Assembly: GCA_963817075.1 (NCBI GenBank)
Contig: CAWFMT010000003.1
Coordinates: forward strand, 1,054,001-1,118,000
Direction: 5' to 3'
Length of the DNA: 64,000 nucleotides
Source of the DNA: DASPKM01 sp963817075
Lineage (GTDB): Bacteria; Bacteroidota; Bacteroidia; Chitinophagales; Chitinophagaceae
Shown: positions 43,224-52,421 of the stretch, piece after piece
Position numbering within the stretch: the stretch's first letter is position 1
Layout of the letters: the number at the start of each line of letters is the position of its first letter
Made by a program: the position numbers and the translations under genes
Notes under the pieces: model-generated
The model's database searches: none
What the model was told of the DNA's origin: nothing
The model's input: the letters and a program-made list of their open reading frames with translations, nothing else

Positions 43224-44243
43224 TTAATATTGAAAATAAATCTCAGTTGCTCCATATCCATACCTGGGATCGTACTGGTTGATAAAGGATTTTACATCCT
43301 TACGATATTTCAGGATTTCATGAATGTCTTCTTTCAATCTGCCGGAACCAACTCCATGGATAGCGATCATCGAAGGGAGATGATGTGCAATTGCCAGATC
43401 AAGGTACTTTTCAAATTGCCTTAACTGTAAATTCAATTTTTCAAATGAGCTTAAGTGCTGCCAGTCTGAAGTGAGCTTTTCAATATGAAGATCCAGTTCT
43501 GGCTTAGCAGGTTCAAGGTGTTGTCTTGCTTCCTTTGCGTTATAAATTTTGTAACCCGCCGTCTGAAGTGATTCAGTATCGAAGGACTCATAAGGTTTGT
43601 CGGGATATTTTTCAAAAAGCAGGAATGAAAAAGTAGCCTCCCCTTTCAGCTTTATTTCCTGAATCTTAGTAAATAATTGTTTTGGCCGGATCTTGATTGA
43701 TGCTTCATAATGCTCTGCTTTTTCCTTTTCTGGATTAAGTAACGAGAAATCGAAATTAAACACAGGGTTGTCATTCAGGTCTGCAAATGGCAGGTCATGC
43801 AGGTAAAAATCCTGCTTGGCATAGACCTGATTATTCAGATCAAATTCAGGTTTTCCAAAATAATTTACCTGATAATTGAATTGATAGCCCTTATCGGTAT
43901 GGTTGACAAGGTGAATTTTCAGATTTTCAACTACGTCATCCCCAAATTCGTCCTGATCAAACTGAGGCAGGAACACCAACCACACCCCTTCAGGAATATT
44001 CTTGTCGCTTACCTCACTCTTATCTTTTTTTATTTGATCGATGAATTTCTTCTCCTTTTTAGGAGGAAATAATTTCTTCTCACTAAATCTTTTGAAGTAA
44101 GGAAAATCAAGCTGATCGATATATGCCGGAAAGTTCACACGCCTGACATCCACCATAACCATTTTATCATTGATGATATCTACCACTTCTGCTTCCTCGT
44201 TCGAGTGCAATATGAGCACTTTGTCACCTATCTGAAATTTCAT
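43224..44243 (-). CDS. DUF2027 and Smr domain protein
   Basis: Protein of 339 residues. The N-terminal segment MKFQIGDKVLILHSNEEAEV is a KOW/SH3-like fold, followed by a DUF2027 beta-sandwich (about 80-235), and a C-terminal Smr domain with LDLHIEKL (LDxH motif), AIHGVGSGRLKEDIHEIL (the HGxGxG motif) and the ending YDPRYGYGATEIYF. Smr domains are MutS2-like nucleases. This domain pair is a Bacteroidota protein of uncertain role. Confidence 0.9.
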   Translation of the reverse strand: MKFQIGDKVLILHSNEEAEVVDIINDKMVMVDVRRVNFPAYIDQLDFPYFKRFSEKKLFPPKKEKKFIDQIKKDKSEVSDKNIPEGVWLVFLPQFDQDEFGDDVVENLKIHLVNHTDKGYQFNYQVNYFGKPEFDLNNQVYAKQDFYLHDLPFADLNDNPVFNFDFSLLNPEKEKAEHYEASIKIRPKQLFTKIQEIKLKGEATFSFLLFEKYPDKPYESFDTESLQTAGYKIYNAKEARQHLEPAKPELDLHIEKLTSDWQHLSSFEKLNLQLRQFEKYLDLAIAHHLPSMIAIHGVGSGRLKEDIHEILKYRKDVKSFINQYDPRYGYGATEIYFQY

Positions 44244-44281
44244 TCTGGTGCAAAAGTAAGTTTAACCGCCAAGACCTTACG

Positions 44282-44385
44282 AGTTTCGGGTTTAGAGTTT
44301 AGAGTTTTTCCCGTGCAGATGTTGACAGATGACGGATGACAGGAGCAGCCCAATACTCACGATTCACGACTCACGATTCACGTGA
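44282..44385. repeat. GGGTTTAGAGTTTAGAG and CACGATTCACGACTCACG word repeats
   Basis: Two low-complexity word stretches, CGGGTTTAGAGTTTAGAG and TCACGATTCACGACTCACGA, lie between the Smr and permease genes; the second touches the 3' end of the permease gene. Related words lie at 46190-46217 and 54878-54910. Confidence 0.45.
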
Positions 44386-46160
44386 ACAAGGGGCATCGCA
44401 AGTTTACTCTTCCGGTACCCATAGAGGAAATAAATGATCAGTCCAACAGCAAGCCAGCTAAGAAACCAAAGCCAGTTACTCTTGGTCATACCTGTTAGCA
44501 GATAGAGACAGGTTGATAATCCAAGTAAAGGAATCAGGGAATAGTTTCTGAAAAAAGCAAGCCCACTAAGTACAAGGCAAAAAATCCAGAAGATGATTTG
44601 AGAGATTTTGGGAGTTGCCAGGTCCATAAAACTGGCTTTGCCTGCAATGAAATCCGGGTTTGTTGAAAAATCAAAATTGAAATTGTCAGTAAAATACGTT
44701 TTGGAGAAGATACCAATCAGGATCAATGAGCCGAGAATAATTCCAGGATAGATCAGTTTCCCATTGATGAATGGCATATGAAATCGTCCTGGAGTTTTTT
44801 CGCGCTTTGAAAGCATCAAAACTCCTCCACAAACCAGGACAAATGCAAATAGCGTTGCGATACTTGTAAAATCAAGTACAAAGGTTTTATCTGTAAATAA
44901 AATTGGGATTCCCACAACCAGTCCTGTAACAATTGTTGCAAATGATGGTGTTTTGTATCTGGGATGGATCTTTTGAAAGGCTGGAGGCAGTAGTCCATCT
45001 CTGCTCATGCTCATCCATATTCGCGGTTGTCCCATCTGGAATACCAGCAAGACACTTGTCATAGCTATCACTGCGCAAATGGATACCAGGATCTGCATCC
45101 AGGCAATATCCAGGTTACCCGATTCAAAAATGAACGCGAGTGGGTCTCCAACATTTGCGAACCTGGAATAAAATACTGTACCGGTCAGCACAAGGGTTAA
45201 GAGAATATAAACAACTGTACATATGATCAACGACCAGATCATTCCTCTTGGTAGATCACGTTGCGGGTTCTTACTTTCTTCGGCCAGGACGCTCACCGCA
45301 TCAAATCCTATATAAGCAAAAAAGACACTGCTAACCGCTGCCATTACACCAGCAAATCCATTTGGCATGAAGGATTTTACGCCTGCTTCATTTACGGGAA
45401 ACAAATTATCAGGATTGATATATACTGCTCCTACAGCTATGACAAGAAGCACCACAGCAAGCTTCAGGACAACCATCGCATTGCTAAAATTCCTGCTTTC
45501 TCTTATGCCGCGGTATACCAGGTAAGTGATCAAGAAATTTATGATAAGAGCAGGGAGGTCAATGATAAATCTAAGACCAGATATTACCGGCGCGTTATTC
45601 CATGCATTTACCAATTCCACATTTGCCTTACTTACCAGGAAATCTTTTTGCTCAACAGCATTTAATGAGGAATATTCAAGAAAGGTTTTCTTTGCCTCCT
45701 GATAGCTGGTGGATAAATGATCAGGAACATGAATGTTCATCTTCTCCAGGAATGAAGTGAAATAATCGCTCCATGAAAAAGCGACATAGATATTTCCAAT
45801 AGAATATTCCATCAGCAATGCCCAGCCAATTATCCAGGCAAATAATTCTCCGAACGATACATACGCATAGGTATATGCGCTACCTGCAACAGGAATTCTA
45901 CTCGCAAACTCGGCATAACAAAAAGCAGTAAATGCACAGGCAATCCCGCACATGATGAATAAGACCACAACACCTGGACCTCCTGAATAAACTGCGCCAC
46001 CAAGGCTACTAAAACTTCCAGCGCCAATTATGGCAGCAATTCCAAAGAATGTAAGATCTCGGACATTTAGGACTCGCTTGAGGCTACCGGCATGCTCTTC
46101 CTTTTCTCCAGCTTCCAATAATGATTTTATGGACTTTGTCCTAAATAGAGAGTTTGACAT
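44364..46160 (-). CDS. APC family amino acid permease
   Basis: Protein of 598 residues with 12-14 membrane helices. The opening KRVLNVRDLTFFGIAAIIGA and GSFSSLGGAVYSGGPGVVVL belong to the cationic amino acid transporter-like APC branch. AFTAFCYAEFASRIPVAGSA and ASVFFAYIGFDAVSVLAEES are classical APC stretches. A hydrophilic loop of about 55 residues follows helix 4 (VPDHLSTSYQEAKKTFLEYS), common in Bacteroidota members. Substrate not assignable. Its last codons lie next to the CACGATTCACG word repeat. Confidence 0.93.
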   Translation of the reverse strand: MSNSLFRTKSIKSLLEAGEKEEHAGSLKRVLNVRDLTFFGIAAIIGAGSFSSLGGAVYSGGPGVVVLFIMCGIACAFTAFCYAEFASRIPVAGSAYTYAYVSFGELFAWIIGWALLMEYSIGNIYVAFSWSDYFTSFLEKMNIHVPDHLSTSYQEAKKTFLEYSSLNAVEQKDFLVSKANVELVNAWNNAPVISGLRFIIDLPALIINFLITYLVYRGIRESRNFSNAMVVLKLAVVLLVIAVGAVYINPDNLFPVNEAGVKSFMPNGFAGVMAAVSSVFFAYIGFDAVSVLAEESKNPQRDLPRGMIWSLIICTVVYILLTLVLTGTVFYSRFANVGDPLAFIFESGNLDIAWMQILVSICAVIAMTSVLLVFQMGQPRIWMSMSRDGLLPPAFQKIHPRYKTPSFATIVTGLVVGIPILFTDKTFVLDFTSIATLFAFVLVCGGVLMLSKREKTPGRFHMPFINGKLIYPGIILGSLILIGIFSKTYFTDNFNFDFSTNPDFIAGKASFMDLATPKISQIIFWIFCLVLSGLAFFRNYSLIPLLGLSTCLYLLTGMTKSNWLWFLSWLAVGLIIYFLYGYRKSKLAMPLVHVNRES

Positions 46161-46241
46161 GTTGGCCGGTTGTTTAAGCGGGGAAATTAAGGAATTTCGG
46201 TTTAGGGTTTAGAGTTGGGAATTATTATCATTCCTTGAATA

Positions 46242-46459
46242 TTTAATCGCCCCTTCGACTTCGCTCAGGACTCGCCAGGACGCGAAGTTTTGCTTTTTAG
46301 ATTCATCTATGTGTCTATGTTTCCTATGATTCTATGTGGCTAAAAAAATGAACACATAGGCACATAGAATAACATAGTCATATAGAAAGAAATCCTTTTT
46401 CCAAATCTCCATCATTGCACTACTGCCGTCCAGGCGTTCCTTCGCGCCTTCGCGGTTAA
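46242..46459. repeat. Nested palindromic repeat: CCGCAAAGGCGC-type arms around an ACATAG core, copy 2 (inverted)
   Basis: Left arm CAGGACTCGCCAGGACGCGA, core ATCTATGTGTCTATGTTTCC ... AACACATAGGCACATAGAAT (46305-46386), right arm CCTTCGCGCCTTCGCGGTTA. The core and its flank are the inverted counterpart of 42551-42659. It fills most of the 351-bp gap 46161-46511 between the APC and polyprenyl synthase genes; AATTTCAAAA words follow to 46512, and no gene is visible there. Confidence 0.75.
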
Positions 46460-46511
46460 ATTTCCCTACCGCAATTTCCCAATTCAAAATTCCAAAATTT
46501 CAAAATTTCAA

Positions 46512-47477
46512 TCACTTTTCCCGCTGAAGAAGAAACTGCGCTAATTCTTTCAAAGGTTCCTTTCTCTTTGAAAGCACGGCAACCTCCTCAAGGTGTTGGA
46601 GGGCGGTTGCCATGTATTGATTTTTCAATTCAGTTGCCCAGGTACCAACGCCGCACTCATGAAAGATCTTAAGCACCTGTTCAACTTTATCATTTGGATT
46701 TTCGTTTAGTAGTTTAAATAATTGCTTTCGTTGAGTAGGATTGCAGGTTTCAAATGCATGGATCAGCAAGAAGGTTTTTTTATTCGCCCTGATATCTCCG
46801 CCTACTTCTTTTCCGAATTTGTCGGGATCACCAAATGCATCCAGGTAGTCATCTTGTATCTGGAAAGCAATTCCAAGATTTTTGCCGAATTCGTACAGAT
46901 GTTCCTGATTGCCCAAGCCAGCTCCTCCAAGCATTGCCCCGATCTGCAAACTTGCGGCCAATAGGACAGAAGTTTTTAATTCGATCATTTTTAAGTACTC
47001 GGCAAGATTGACTTCTTCCTTTTTTTCAAACTCCATATCCATCTGCTGACCTTCACAAACTTCCTTTGCAGTCCGGTTGAATAACCTGATGATCTTTTTC
47101 AAATATTCACTTCCAATCTTATTGAGATGATCATATGCATTGACCAATATAATATCGCCGGAAAGTAAGGCAGTAGGTTCTCCGTATTTAGTATGAACAG
47201 TAGCTTGTCCTCTCCTGAGGGCCGCCTTATCCATTATATCATCATGGATCAATGTGAAATTGTGAAAAAGCTCAATTGCGACAGCCGCACGCCATGCATC
47301 CGCACTCAGCTCATTAAAAAGTTCATTGCCCATCAGGCAGATCACTGGCCTGATACGCTTTCCACCTAGTTGCAGAAAATAATTCCCGGCATCGTACAGG
47401 ACACTGTCGCCGGAAGAACCTACGAGTTTTGGAAATTGTGCAGAGAAAAGTTTGGATAGCTCTTCAAAATTGAACAT
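46512..47477 (-). CDS. Polyprenyl synthetase (isoprenyl diphosphate synthase)
   Basis: Protein of 321 residues of the trans-isoprenyl diphosphate synthase family. GGKRIRPVICLMG, the first Asp-rich motif LIHDDIMDKAALRRGQATVH and the second IAFQIQDDYLDAFGDP are complete. It condenses isopentenyl diphosphate into C20-C40 chains for quinones or carotenoids. The residues before the first motif (VAIELFHNFTL) are bulky, and the product length cannot be fixed. It starts 21 bp after the RNase R stop and is likely cotranscribed with it. Confidence 0.94.
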   Translation of the reverse strand: MFNFEELSKLFSAQFPKLVGSSGDSVLYDAGNYFLQLGGKRIRPVICLMGNELFNELSADAWRAAVAIELFHNFTLIHDDIMDKAALRRGQATVHTKYGEPTALLSGDIILVNAYDHLNKIGSEYLKKIIRLFNRTAKEVCEGQQMDMEFEKKEEVNLAEYLKMIELKTSVLLAASLQIGAMLGGAGLGNQEHLYEFGKNLGIAFQIQDDYLDAFGDPDKFGKEVGGDIRANKKTFLLIHAFETCNPTQRKQLFKLLNENPNDKVEQVLKIFHECGVGTWATELKNQYMATALQHLEEVAVLSKRKEPLKELAQFLLQREK

Positions 47478-47497
47478 GGATTCCGGTTATTGGTAGG

Positions 47498-49552
47498 TTA
47501 AGCTTTTTTCTTTTTCTTCTTTTTCGGTGCCGGCATTGCATCGAGATCTTCAACATCCCGGTCGAATGCAACAGGATGTCCATTTTCCTTCAGGCTTGAA
47601 GTGATGACCCATTCATAGTCTATTTGGCGCTTCGTAAGATTAGTTGATACTACTTTTACATATACTTTATCTCCCATCATGAATCTTCTTCCCGTTCTTC
47701 TACCCAGCAGACTATAATCAGACTCCACGTACCGGAAATCATCATACTGCAATAAAGAACTCATACTTACCAGACCTTCACATTTATGTTCTACTGTCTC
47801 AACCCAAAATCCGAATGAAGCCACACCGCTGATCACACCTTGAAATTCTTCCCCAAGGAATTGCTGCATGTATTGAACCTGCTTGTACTTATTTGCAGCC
47901 CGTTCAGAGTCCATTGCCGCACGCTCACGTTCACTGCAGTGTTTACACTTGCTCTCCATTTTCTTATCGATCTGGATATTGTTATCCAAAACCTGTTGAA
48001 GGACCCTGTGCACCAGTACGTCTGGATATCTTCGAATGGGAGAAGTGAAATGACAATAATGCTGGAAACCTAATCCATAGTGACCGATGTTATCAATTGA
48101 ATAAACGGCCTTCGCCATTGTTCGAATACCCAGTTGCTCCAGAACATGTTGTTCAGGCCTTCCTTTTACATCAGCAAGCATCTGATTAAAGGATGCTGCA
48201 ATTCCTTCCGGCGATTTAGTATCGAATTTGTGGCCGAACTTCTTTGCAAACTCAACAAAGGGAGCAAGTTTTTCTTCGTCAGGTGTATCATGGATGCGGT
48301 AGGCAAATGGGATTTCTTTTTTATTCACCTTGATCTTGGCGACAGTTTCGGCTATAATGCGGTTGGCAAGCAGCATAAACTCTTCAATCAACTGATGCGA
48401 TTCCTTACTTTCTTTCACAATGATCCCGATGGGATTTGCATTTTCATCAAGTTTGAATCTAACTTCCTGCGAGGAAAAATTGATGGCTCCTTTCTTGAAG
48501 CGCTGCTTCCTGAATTTTTGCGAAATCTGATTTAATTGTAAAATAACTTCAGAATGCAGTCCTTCCTTTTTCTCAATTATCTCCTGAACTTCCTCATAGG
48601 AAAATCTATGATCCGAATGAATTACGGTCCTGCCAATCCAATGTTGCTTAACCTCACCTTTTCCAGTTATTTGAAATATAACTGAAAAAGTAAGCTTGTC
48701 CTCATGAGGCCTTAGTGAGCACAATTCATTTGAAATCCTCTCTGGCAACATCGGATTCACCCTGTCAGGAAGATATACCGATGTTGCACGCTCATAAGCT
48801 TCAGTGTCAAGCTTGGTGTCTTCAATAACATAATGACTCACATCAGCTATATGAACCCCTATTTCTACAACGTCATTTTTCAATTGCCGAAATGATATGG
48901 CATCATCAAAATCCTTGGCGTCGATCGGATCAATTGTGATAGTTAGAATTTCCCTGCAATCCTTTCTTTTTCCAATTTCGTCCTCCGAGATCAAATCAGG
49001 AAGTCTTTCTGATTCCTCAATAACATCATCTGGAAAACTAACTGCAAATCCATTTTCGATCAGGATCTCTTTCATCGCAAAGTCATGCTCATTGCTTACA
49101 TCCAGGATCTGTATGACTTCACCTGAAGGTTTTTTATTTTTTTCCCAAACCGTGATCCTTACTACAACCTTGTCTTTATTTGTCGCTCCCAGGAGACTAG
49201 TCAATGGAATATATACATCCGGCATCGGTTTATCAGTCTCAGGGATAAAAAATGCGAAATTTTCGCTCACATCCAGCTGACCAATAAAATCTGTCTGTTT
49301 TCTTTCAATTACATCAGTGATCACGCCCCTCTTCCTATTACTACGTTTTCCATCATTTACAATTTCCACTCTTACCTTGTCGCCATGTAATGCAGTATTG
49401 AAATCATTCGGGCGCACCAGGATGTCGGTTGAATCCTTATCTACAATCACAAAACCCACCCCTGAGCGGGTTATATCCAGGGTTCCATTAAATGTATCGG
49501 AGGTTGGCGAATGCTTTTTCTTCTTCTTTTTCTGTGAATCTTTCTTACCCAT
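47498..49552 (-). CDS. rnr: Ribonuclease R
   Basis: 3'-5' exoribonuclease of 684 residues from ATG 49550-49552 (MGKKDSQKKKKKKH); the frame to 49588 adds no homology. Order: Lys-rich N-terminus, cold-shock OB domains (GVGFVIVDKDSTDILVRPND), RNB catalytic domain with the metal-binding DPIDAKDFDDAISFRQ, SPIRRYPDVLVHR, then an S1 domain (GVISGVASFGFWVETVEHKC) and a Lys-rich tail ending PKKKKKKKA. Degrades structured RNA. Followed by the polyprenyl synthase gene. Confidence 0.96.
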   Translation of the reverse strand: MGKKDSQKKKKKKHSPTSDTFNGTLDITRSGVGFVIVDKDSTDILVRPNDFNTALHGDKVRVEIVNDGKRSNRKRGVITDVIERKQTDFIGQLDVSENFAFFIPETDKPMPDVYIPLTSLLGATNKDKVVVRITVWEKNKKPSGEVIQILDVSNEHDFAMKEILIENGFAVSFPDDVIEESERLPDLISEDEIGKRKDCREILTITIDPIDAKDFDDAISFRQLKNDVVEIGVHIADVSHYVIEDTKLDTEAYERATSVYLPDRVNPMLPERISNELCSLRPHEDKLTFSVIFQITGKGEVKQHWIGRTVIHSDHRFSYEEVQEIIEKKEGLHSEVILQLNQISQKFRKQRFKKGAINFSSQEVRFKLDENANPIGIIVKESKESHQLIEEFMLLANRIIAETVAKIKVNKKEIPFAYRIHDTPDEEKLAPFVEFAKKFGHKFDTKSPEGIAASFNQMLADVKGRPEQHVLEQLGIRTMAKAVYSIDNIGHYGLGFQHYCHFTSPIRRYPDVLVHRVLQQVLDNNIQIDKKMESKCKHCSERERAAMDSERAANKYKQVQYMQQFLGEEFQGVISGVASFGFWVETVEHKCEGLVSMSSLLQYDDFRYVESDYSLLGRRTGRRFMMGDKVYVKVVSTNLTKRQIDYEWVITSSLKENGHPVAFDRDVEDLDAMPAPKKKKKKKA

Positions 49553-49556
49553 GCAT

Positions 49557-50627
49557 TTATCTTTTATACGTCTGGATGAAGTTAACAATTAAATGGAGAA
49601 AAGATTGTGCCTCACCGTTCAGGAATTCATGCTCAATTGGTAAAATATATACAGGTAATTCTTTCAATTCCTGTTCAAATTTTACCAGGCGCACTGCATC
49701 TTTTTCTGTTGTAATAATTATCTTTCTGTCGCTGTTTATGCCTGCAAGCCGTTTCTTAATATCATTCAGGTCATCGATTGTAAATATGTGATGATCTTCA
49801 TAAGACATTTCATAATAGGTCTTTGAATATTCAAGCAGATATTCCTTAATAGTTTCCGGATTTGCAATTCCTGTTACCAGTAAGACCTCGTCTTCTGAGG
49901 TTATTCTCCTTTTTTGACGGTTTGATATATGATAAGGAAGCCCATACCTGAGACTTGTAAAGAATATCTTTTGTGATGGAAGAGGATCGATTTCTTTTCT
50001 GATGGCAGACTGTTGCTCCCTGGAAAGGTTTGGTGGAGATTTTGTTACCACGATAGTTTGCGCACGTTTGTATGAACTATGTGAGTCTCTCAAATCGCCG
50101 GTTGGTAAATACCAATCCCTTGTAAAGAGGTTGCTGAAATCAGTAAGCAGAATATTGAAACCAGCCTTCACTGAACGGTGCTGAAATGCATCATCAAGTA
50201 TTATGGCTTGAGTCAGTGGTTTATCGTGGAGCAATTGAGGGATCGCTACTATTCTTTCTTCTCCAACCGCAATTGATATTTCAGGGAACTTGGTATAGAA
50301 CAACATTGGTTCGTCTCCTATTTCAAGTGCAGAAGTACCGGGTCCGGCAAGCGCGTAACCTCTTGTCTTCCTTTTATATCCCCTGCTCAATATTGCAATC
50401 TTCCAATCATTTTTAAGATTCCTGACAATTAATTCGACCATGGGGGATTTGCCAGTACCACCTATTGAAAGGTTCCCTACAGAAATTACGGGAAGGTTAA
50501 AAGTGGTTGATGACAGAATGTTCCGGTCGTACAGGAAATTTCTAAATATTACCAGGAGTGCGTAAATAAGTGAAAAAGGAAATAATAAAATACGAATGGG
50601 CTTTAGCAGAGGGACATTAAAATTCAT
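49557..50627 (-). CDS. lpxK: Tetraacyldisaccharide 4'-kinase
   Basis: LpxK adds the 4'-phosphate in lipid A synthesis at the inner membrane. The 356-residue protein has an N-terminal membrane-bound helix (IRILLFPFSLIYALLVIFRN), the P-loop VGNLSIGGTGKSPMVELIVR, AILSRGYKRKTRGY and ILDDAFQHRSVKAG with the catalytic Asp. Normal length. Its 3' end lies 5 bp from the RNase R start, and its start overlaps the folate enzyme gene by 11 bp. Confidence 0.96.
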   Translation of the reverse strand: MNFNVPLLKPIRILLFPFSLIYALLVIFRNFLYDRNILSSTTFNLPVISVGNLSIGGTGKSPMVELIVRNLKNDWKIAILSRGYKRKTRGYALAGPGTSALEIGDEPMLFYTKFPEISIAVGEERIVAIPQLLHDKPLTQAIILDDAFQHRSVKAGFNILLTDFSNLFTRDWYLPTGDLRDSHSSYKRAQTIVVTKSPPNLSREQQSAIRKEIDPLPSQKIFFTSLRYGLPYHISNRQKRRITSEDEVLLVTGIANPETIKEYLLEYSKTYYEMSYEDHHIFTIDDLNDIKKRLAGINSDRKIIITTEKDAVRLVKFEQELKELPVYILPIEHEFLNGEAQSFLHLIVNFIQTYKR

Positions 50628-51186
50628 AAATCCGATGGGGAGTAATGGCTAGTTTTAAAGGTATATCAAATTCATTCACTTCAGGGATTGCTTCTTCAGG
50701 TTCAAAGTATGAAAAACCAACCTTGATTACATTCTTCCTGCATTGTTCCAGGTATCGGTCATAAAATCCTTTCCCATAACCTACTCGATAGCCTTTTTTA
50801 TCATAAGCAAGTAGAGGTACAAAGACCATATCCAATTCAGTTGGTGGAATGAGTTCCCCGCTGGCAGGTTCACCTATTCCAGCATTATTTATGTTGAACT
50901 CAGTCTCCTCGTTCACTTCTATTGCGTCCAGTGTTGTTTGTGTAAAATCGGTCTTGGGGAAGCACACCCTGAGACCAGGAATTCTGAATAGTAAATAATC
51001 AGTAATGGGCAGGGTATTTATTTCGTAATGAGATTTAATTGGCCAATAACTCAATAATGAATGAATGTCCGGCATGATCATTTTTTGAAATTGGATGAGA
51101 ACAAGGTCGTCCAACTTCAACCGTTCCTGTTCTGAAAGGTCTCTTCTCCTCTTTTTATATAAGTTTCTTAATTCTGCCTTCGTCAT
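50617..51186 (-). CDS. 5-Formyltetrahydrofolate cyclo-ligase
   Basis: Converts 5-formyl-THF with ATP to 5,10-methenyl-THF. Protein of 189 residues; the signature is MTKAELRNLYKKRRRDLSEQ near the start, FVPLLAYDKKGYRVGYGKGF with YDRYL and the ending PLKLAITPHRIYEF. Overlaps bioD by 4 bp (start codon of this gene in the stop of bioD) and lpxK by 11 bp, giving a tight operon. Confidence 0.94.
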   Translation of the reverse strand: MTKAELRNLYKKRRRDLSEQERLKLDDLVLIQFQKMIMPDIHSLLSYWPIKSHYEINTLPITDYLLFRIPGLRVCFPKTDFTQTTLDAIEVNEETEFNINNAGIGEPASGELIPPTELDMVFVPLLAYDKKGYRVGYGKGFYDRYLEQCRKNVIKVGFSYFEPEEAIPEVNEFDIPLKLAITPHRIYEF

Positions 51187-51821
51187 ATAAATGATTTCAA
51201 ACTTGCCGACAATTCCATGGACTGCTTTGATATAAATTCCTTATAAGGGCTTTCTGCGGGCGGTATTGAGGCTATCACAGGATATCCGCTCCATTCTGAT
51301 ATTTCCTGTTCATAGGAACCAAATCTGTCGTTAAAGATCCATCCAACTACATCCAGTGCATGCTGTTTGCAGATGGCAGCAGTTAAAAGAGAATGGTTAA
51401 TACTTCCAAGGTAGTTCCTGCTTACCAAAATTACACGGGCGTTGAGTTTTTTTATCAGATCGATGACAAATTCATTCTCGTTTAGTGGAACTAATAAGCC
51501 ACCGGCCCCCTCAATCAGTAATGGCTTGTTTTCAGAAATAAAATCCCTGGCCCGGATAGCAATTTCATCGATGCTTATATGAAGATTCTCTGATTTTGCA
51601 GCTATATGCGGCGATACTGGCATCCTAAGTTTGTATAATTCAGGATGTATGCGACATTCTTTTCTTGTTATATTATTCCTTATCCATTCGGAATCGGTAC
51701 CGTCTTCATATCCTGCCTGAACGGGTTTCCAATAGTCCAAATCCATTGCCTCAATAAGAATAGCCGCAATCAAGGTTTTTCCTATGCTGGTTCCTATTCC
51801 AGTTAAAAAGATCGGTCTCAT
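51183..51821 (-). CDS. bioD: Dethiobiotin synthetase
   Basis: ATP-dependent carboxylation closing the ureido ring of dethiobiotin in biotin synthesis. Protein of 212 residues: P-loop-like FLTGIGTSIGKTLIAAILIE (GTxxGKT), the KPVQAGYEDGTDSEWI substrate motif, IEGAGGLLVPLNE, and RNYLGSINHSLL. No other biotin gene lies in the window. Confidence 0.94.
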   Translation of the reverse strand: MRPIFLTGIGTSIGKTLIAAILIEAMDLDYWKPVQAGYEDGTDSEWIRNNITRKECRIHPELYKLRMPVSPHIAAKSENLHISIDEIAIRARDFISENKPLLIEGAGGLLVPLNENEFVIDLIKKLNARVILVSRNYLGSINHSLLTAAICKQHALDVVGWIFNDRFGSYEQEISEWSGYPVIASIPPAESPYKEFISKQSMELSASLKSFI

Positions 51822-51839
51822 AAATAGGTGAATCTTAAT

Positions 51840-52421
51840 TTATGAATTGTCTTCATTTGATTGATCTGAACCATTACCTGGATCCCTTTTCACAAAAAAA
51901 GAAAAAACCGTGGTGCCATAATTTCTCTCTGCAGCAAAGGAAGGAGAATCTTTATAGCTGTTTCTCGGAGTATGCTCCAGTACAAACCATCCACCAGTGT
52001 TGAGAAGATCTTTTTCAAATATCATAATTGGAAGGTCATTGATATTAGGCAGGGCATAAGGTGGACCGGCAAAAATGAAATCGAATTTGTCCTGACATTG
52101 CTGAATGAATCTGAAAACATCGGAACGGACAGGCTTTATATTGGTCAAACCCAATTCCTCGATGGTTTTGTTAATGAAGTTGAACATTTTTTCATCCTTC
52201 TCAACAATCACAAGCTCAGCGGCTCCTCTGGAGGCAAGTTCATAAGTTATGCTTCCTGTACCTCCAAAGAGATCCAGAGTGCTGATTCCATCAATCCCAA
52301 ACTGATTCTGAAGAATATTGAAAAGCCCTTCCTTTGCCAGGTCGGTAGTAGGCCTCGTGTGAGGCATGTTTGTAGGAGGATTGATCCGCCTCCCTCCATG
52401 CTCACCACCTATAATGCGCAT
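51840..52421 (-). CDS. rsmD: 16S rRNA (guanine(966)-N2)-methyltransferase RsmD
   Basis: SAM-dependent methyltransferase of 193 residues. MRIIGGEHGGRRI, TRPTTDLAKEGLFNIL and LDLFGGTGSITYELASRGA (SAM site) are typical. The catalytic motif normally reads (D/N)PPY; here it is FIFAGPPYALP with Gly, which is odd and worth checking against homologues. Its start overlaps the end of the DUF3822 gene by 13 bp, the usual pairing in Bacteroidota. Confidence 0.93.
   Translation of the reverse strand: MRIIGGEHGGRRINPPTNMPHTRPTTDLAKEGLFNILQNQFGIDGISTLDLFGGTGSITYELASRGAAELVIVEKDEKMFNFINKTIEELGLTNIKPVRSDVFRFIQQCQDKFDFIFAGPPYALPNINDLPIMIFEKDLLNTGGWFVLEHTPRNSYKDSPSFAAERNYGTTVFSFFVKRDPGNGSDQSNEDNS

Noticed and set aside
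45261..45665. 134-residue plus-strand reading frame inside the permease
   Set aside because: It is antisense to well-conserved APC helices and has no recognisable domain.
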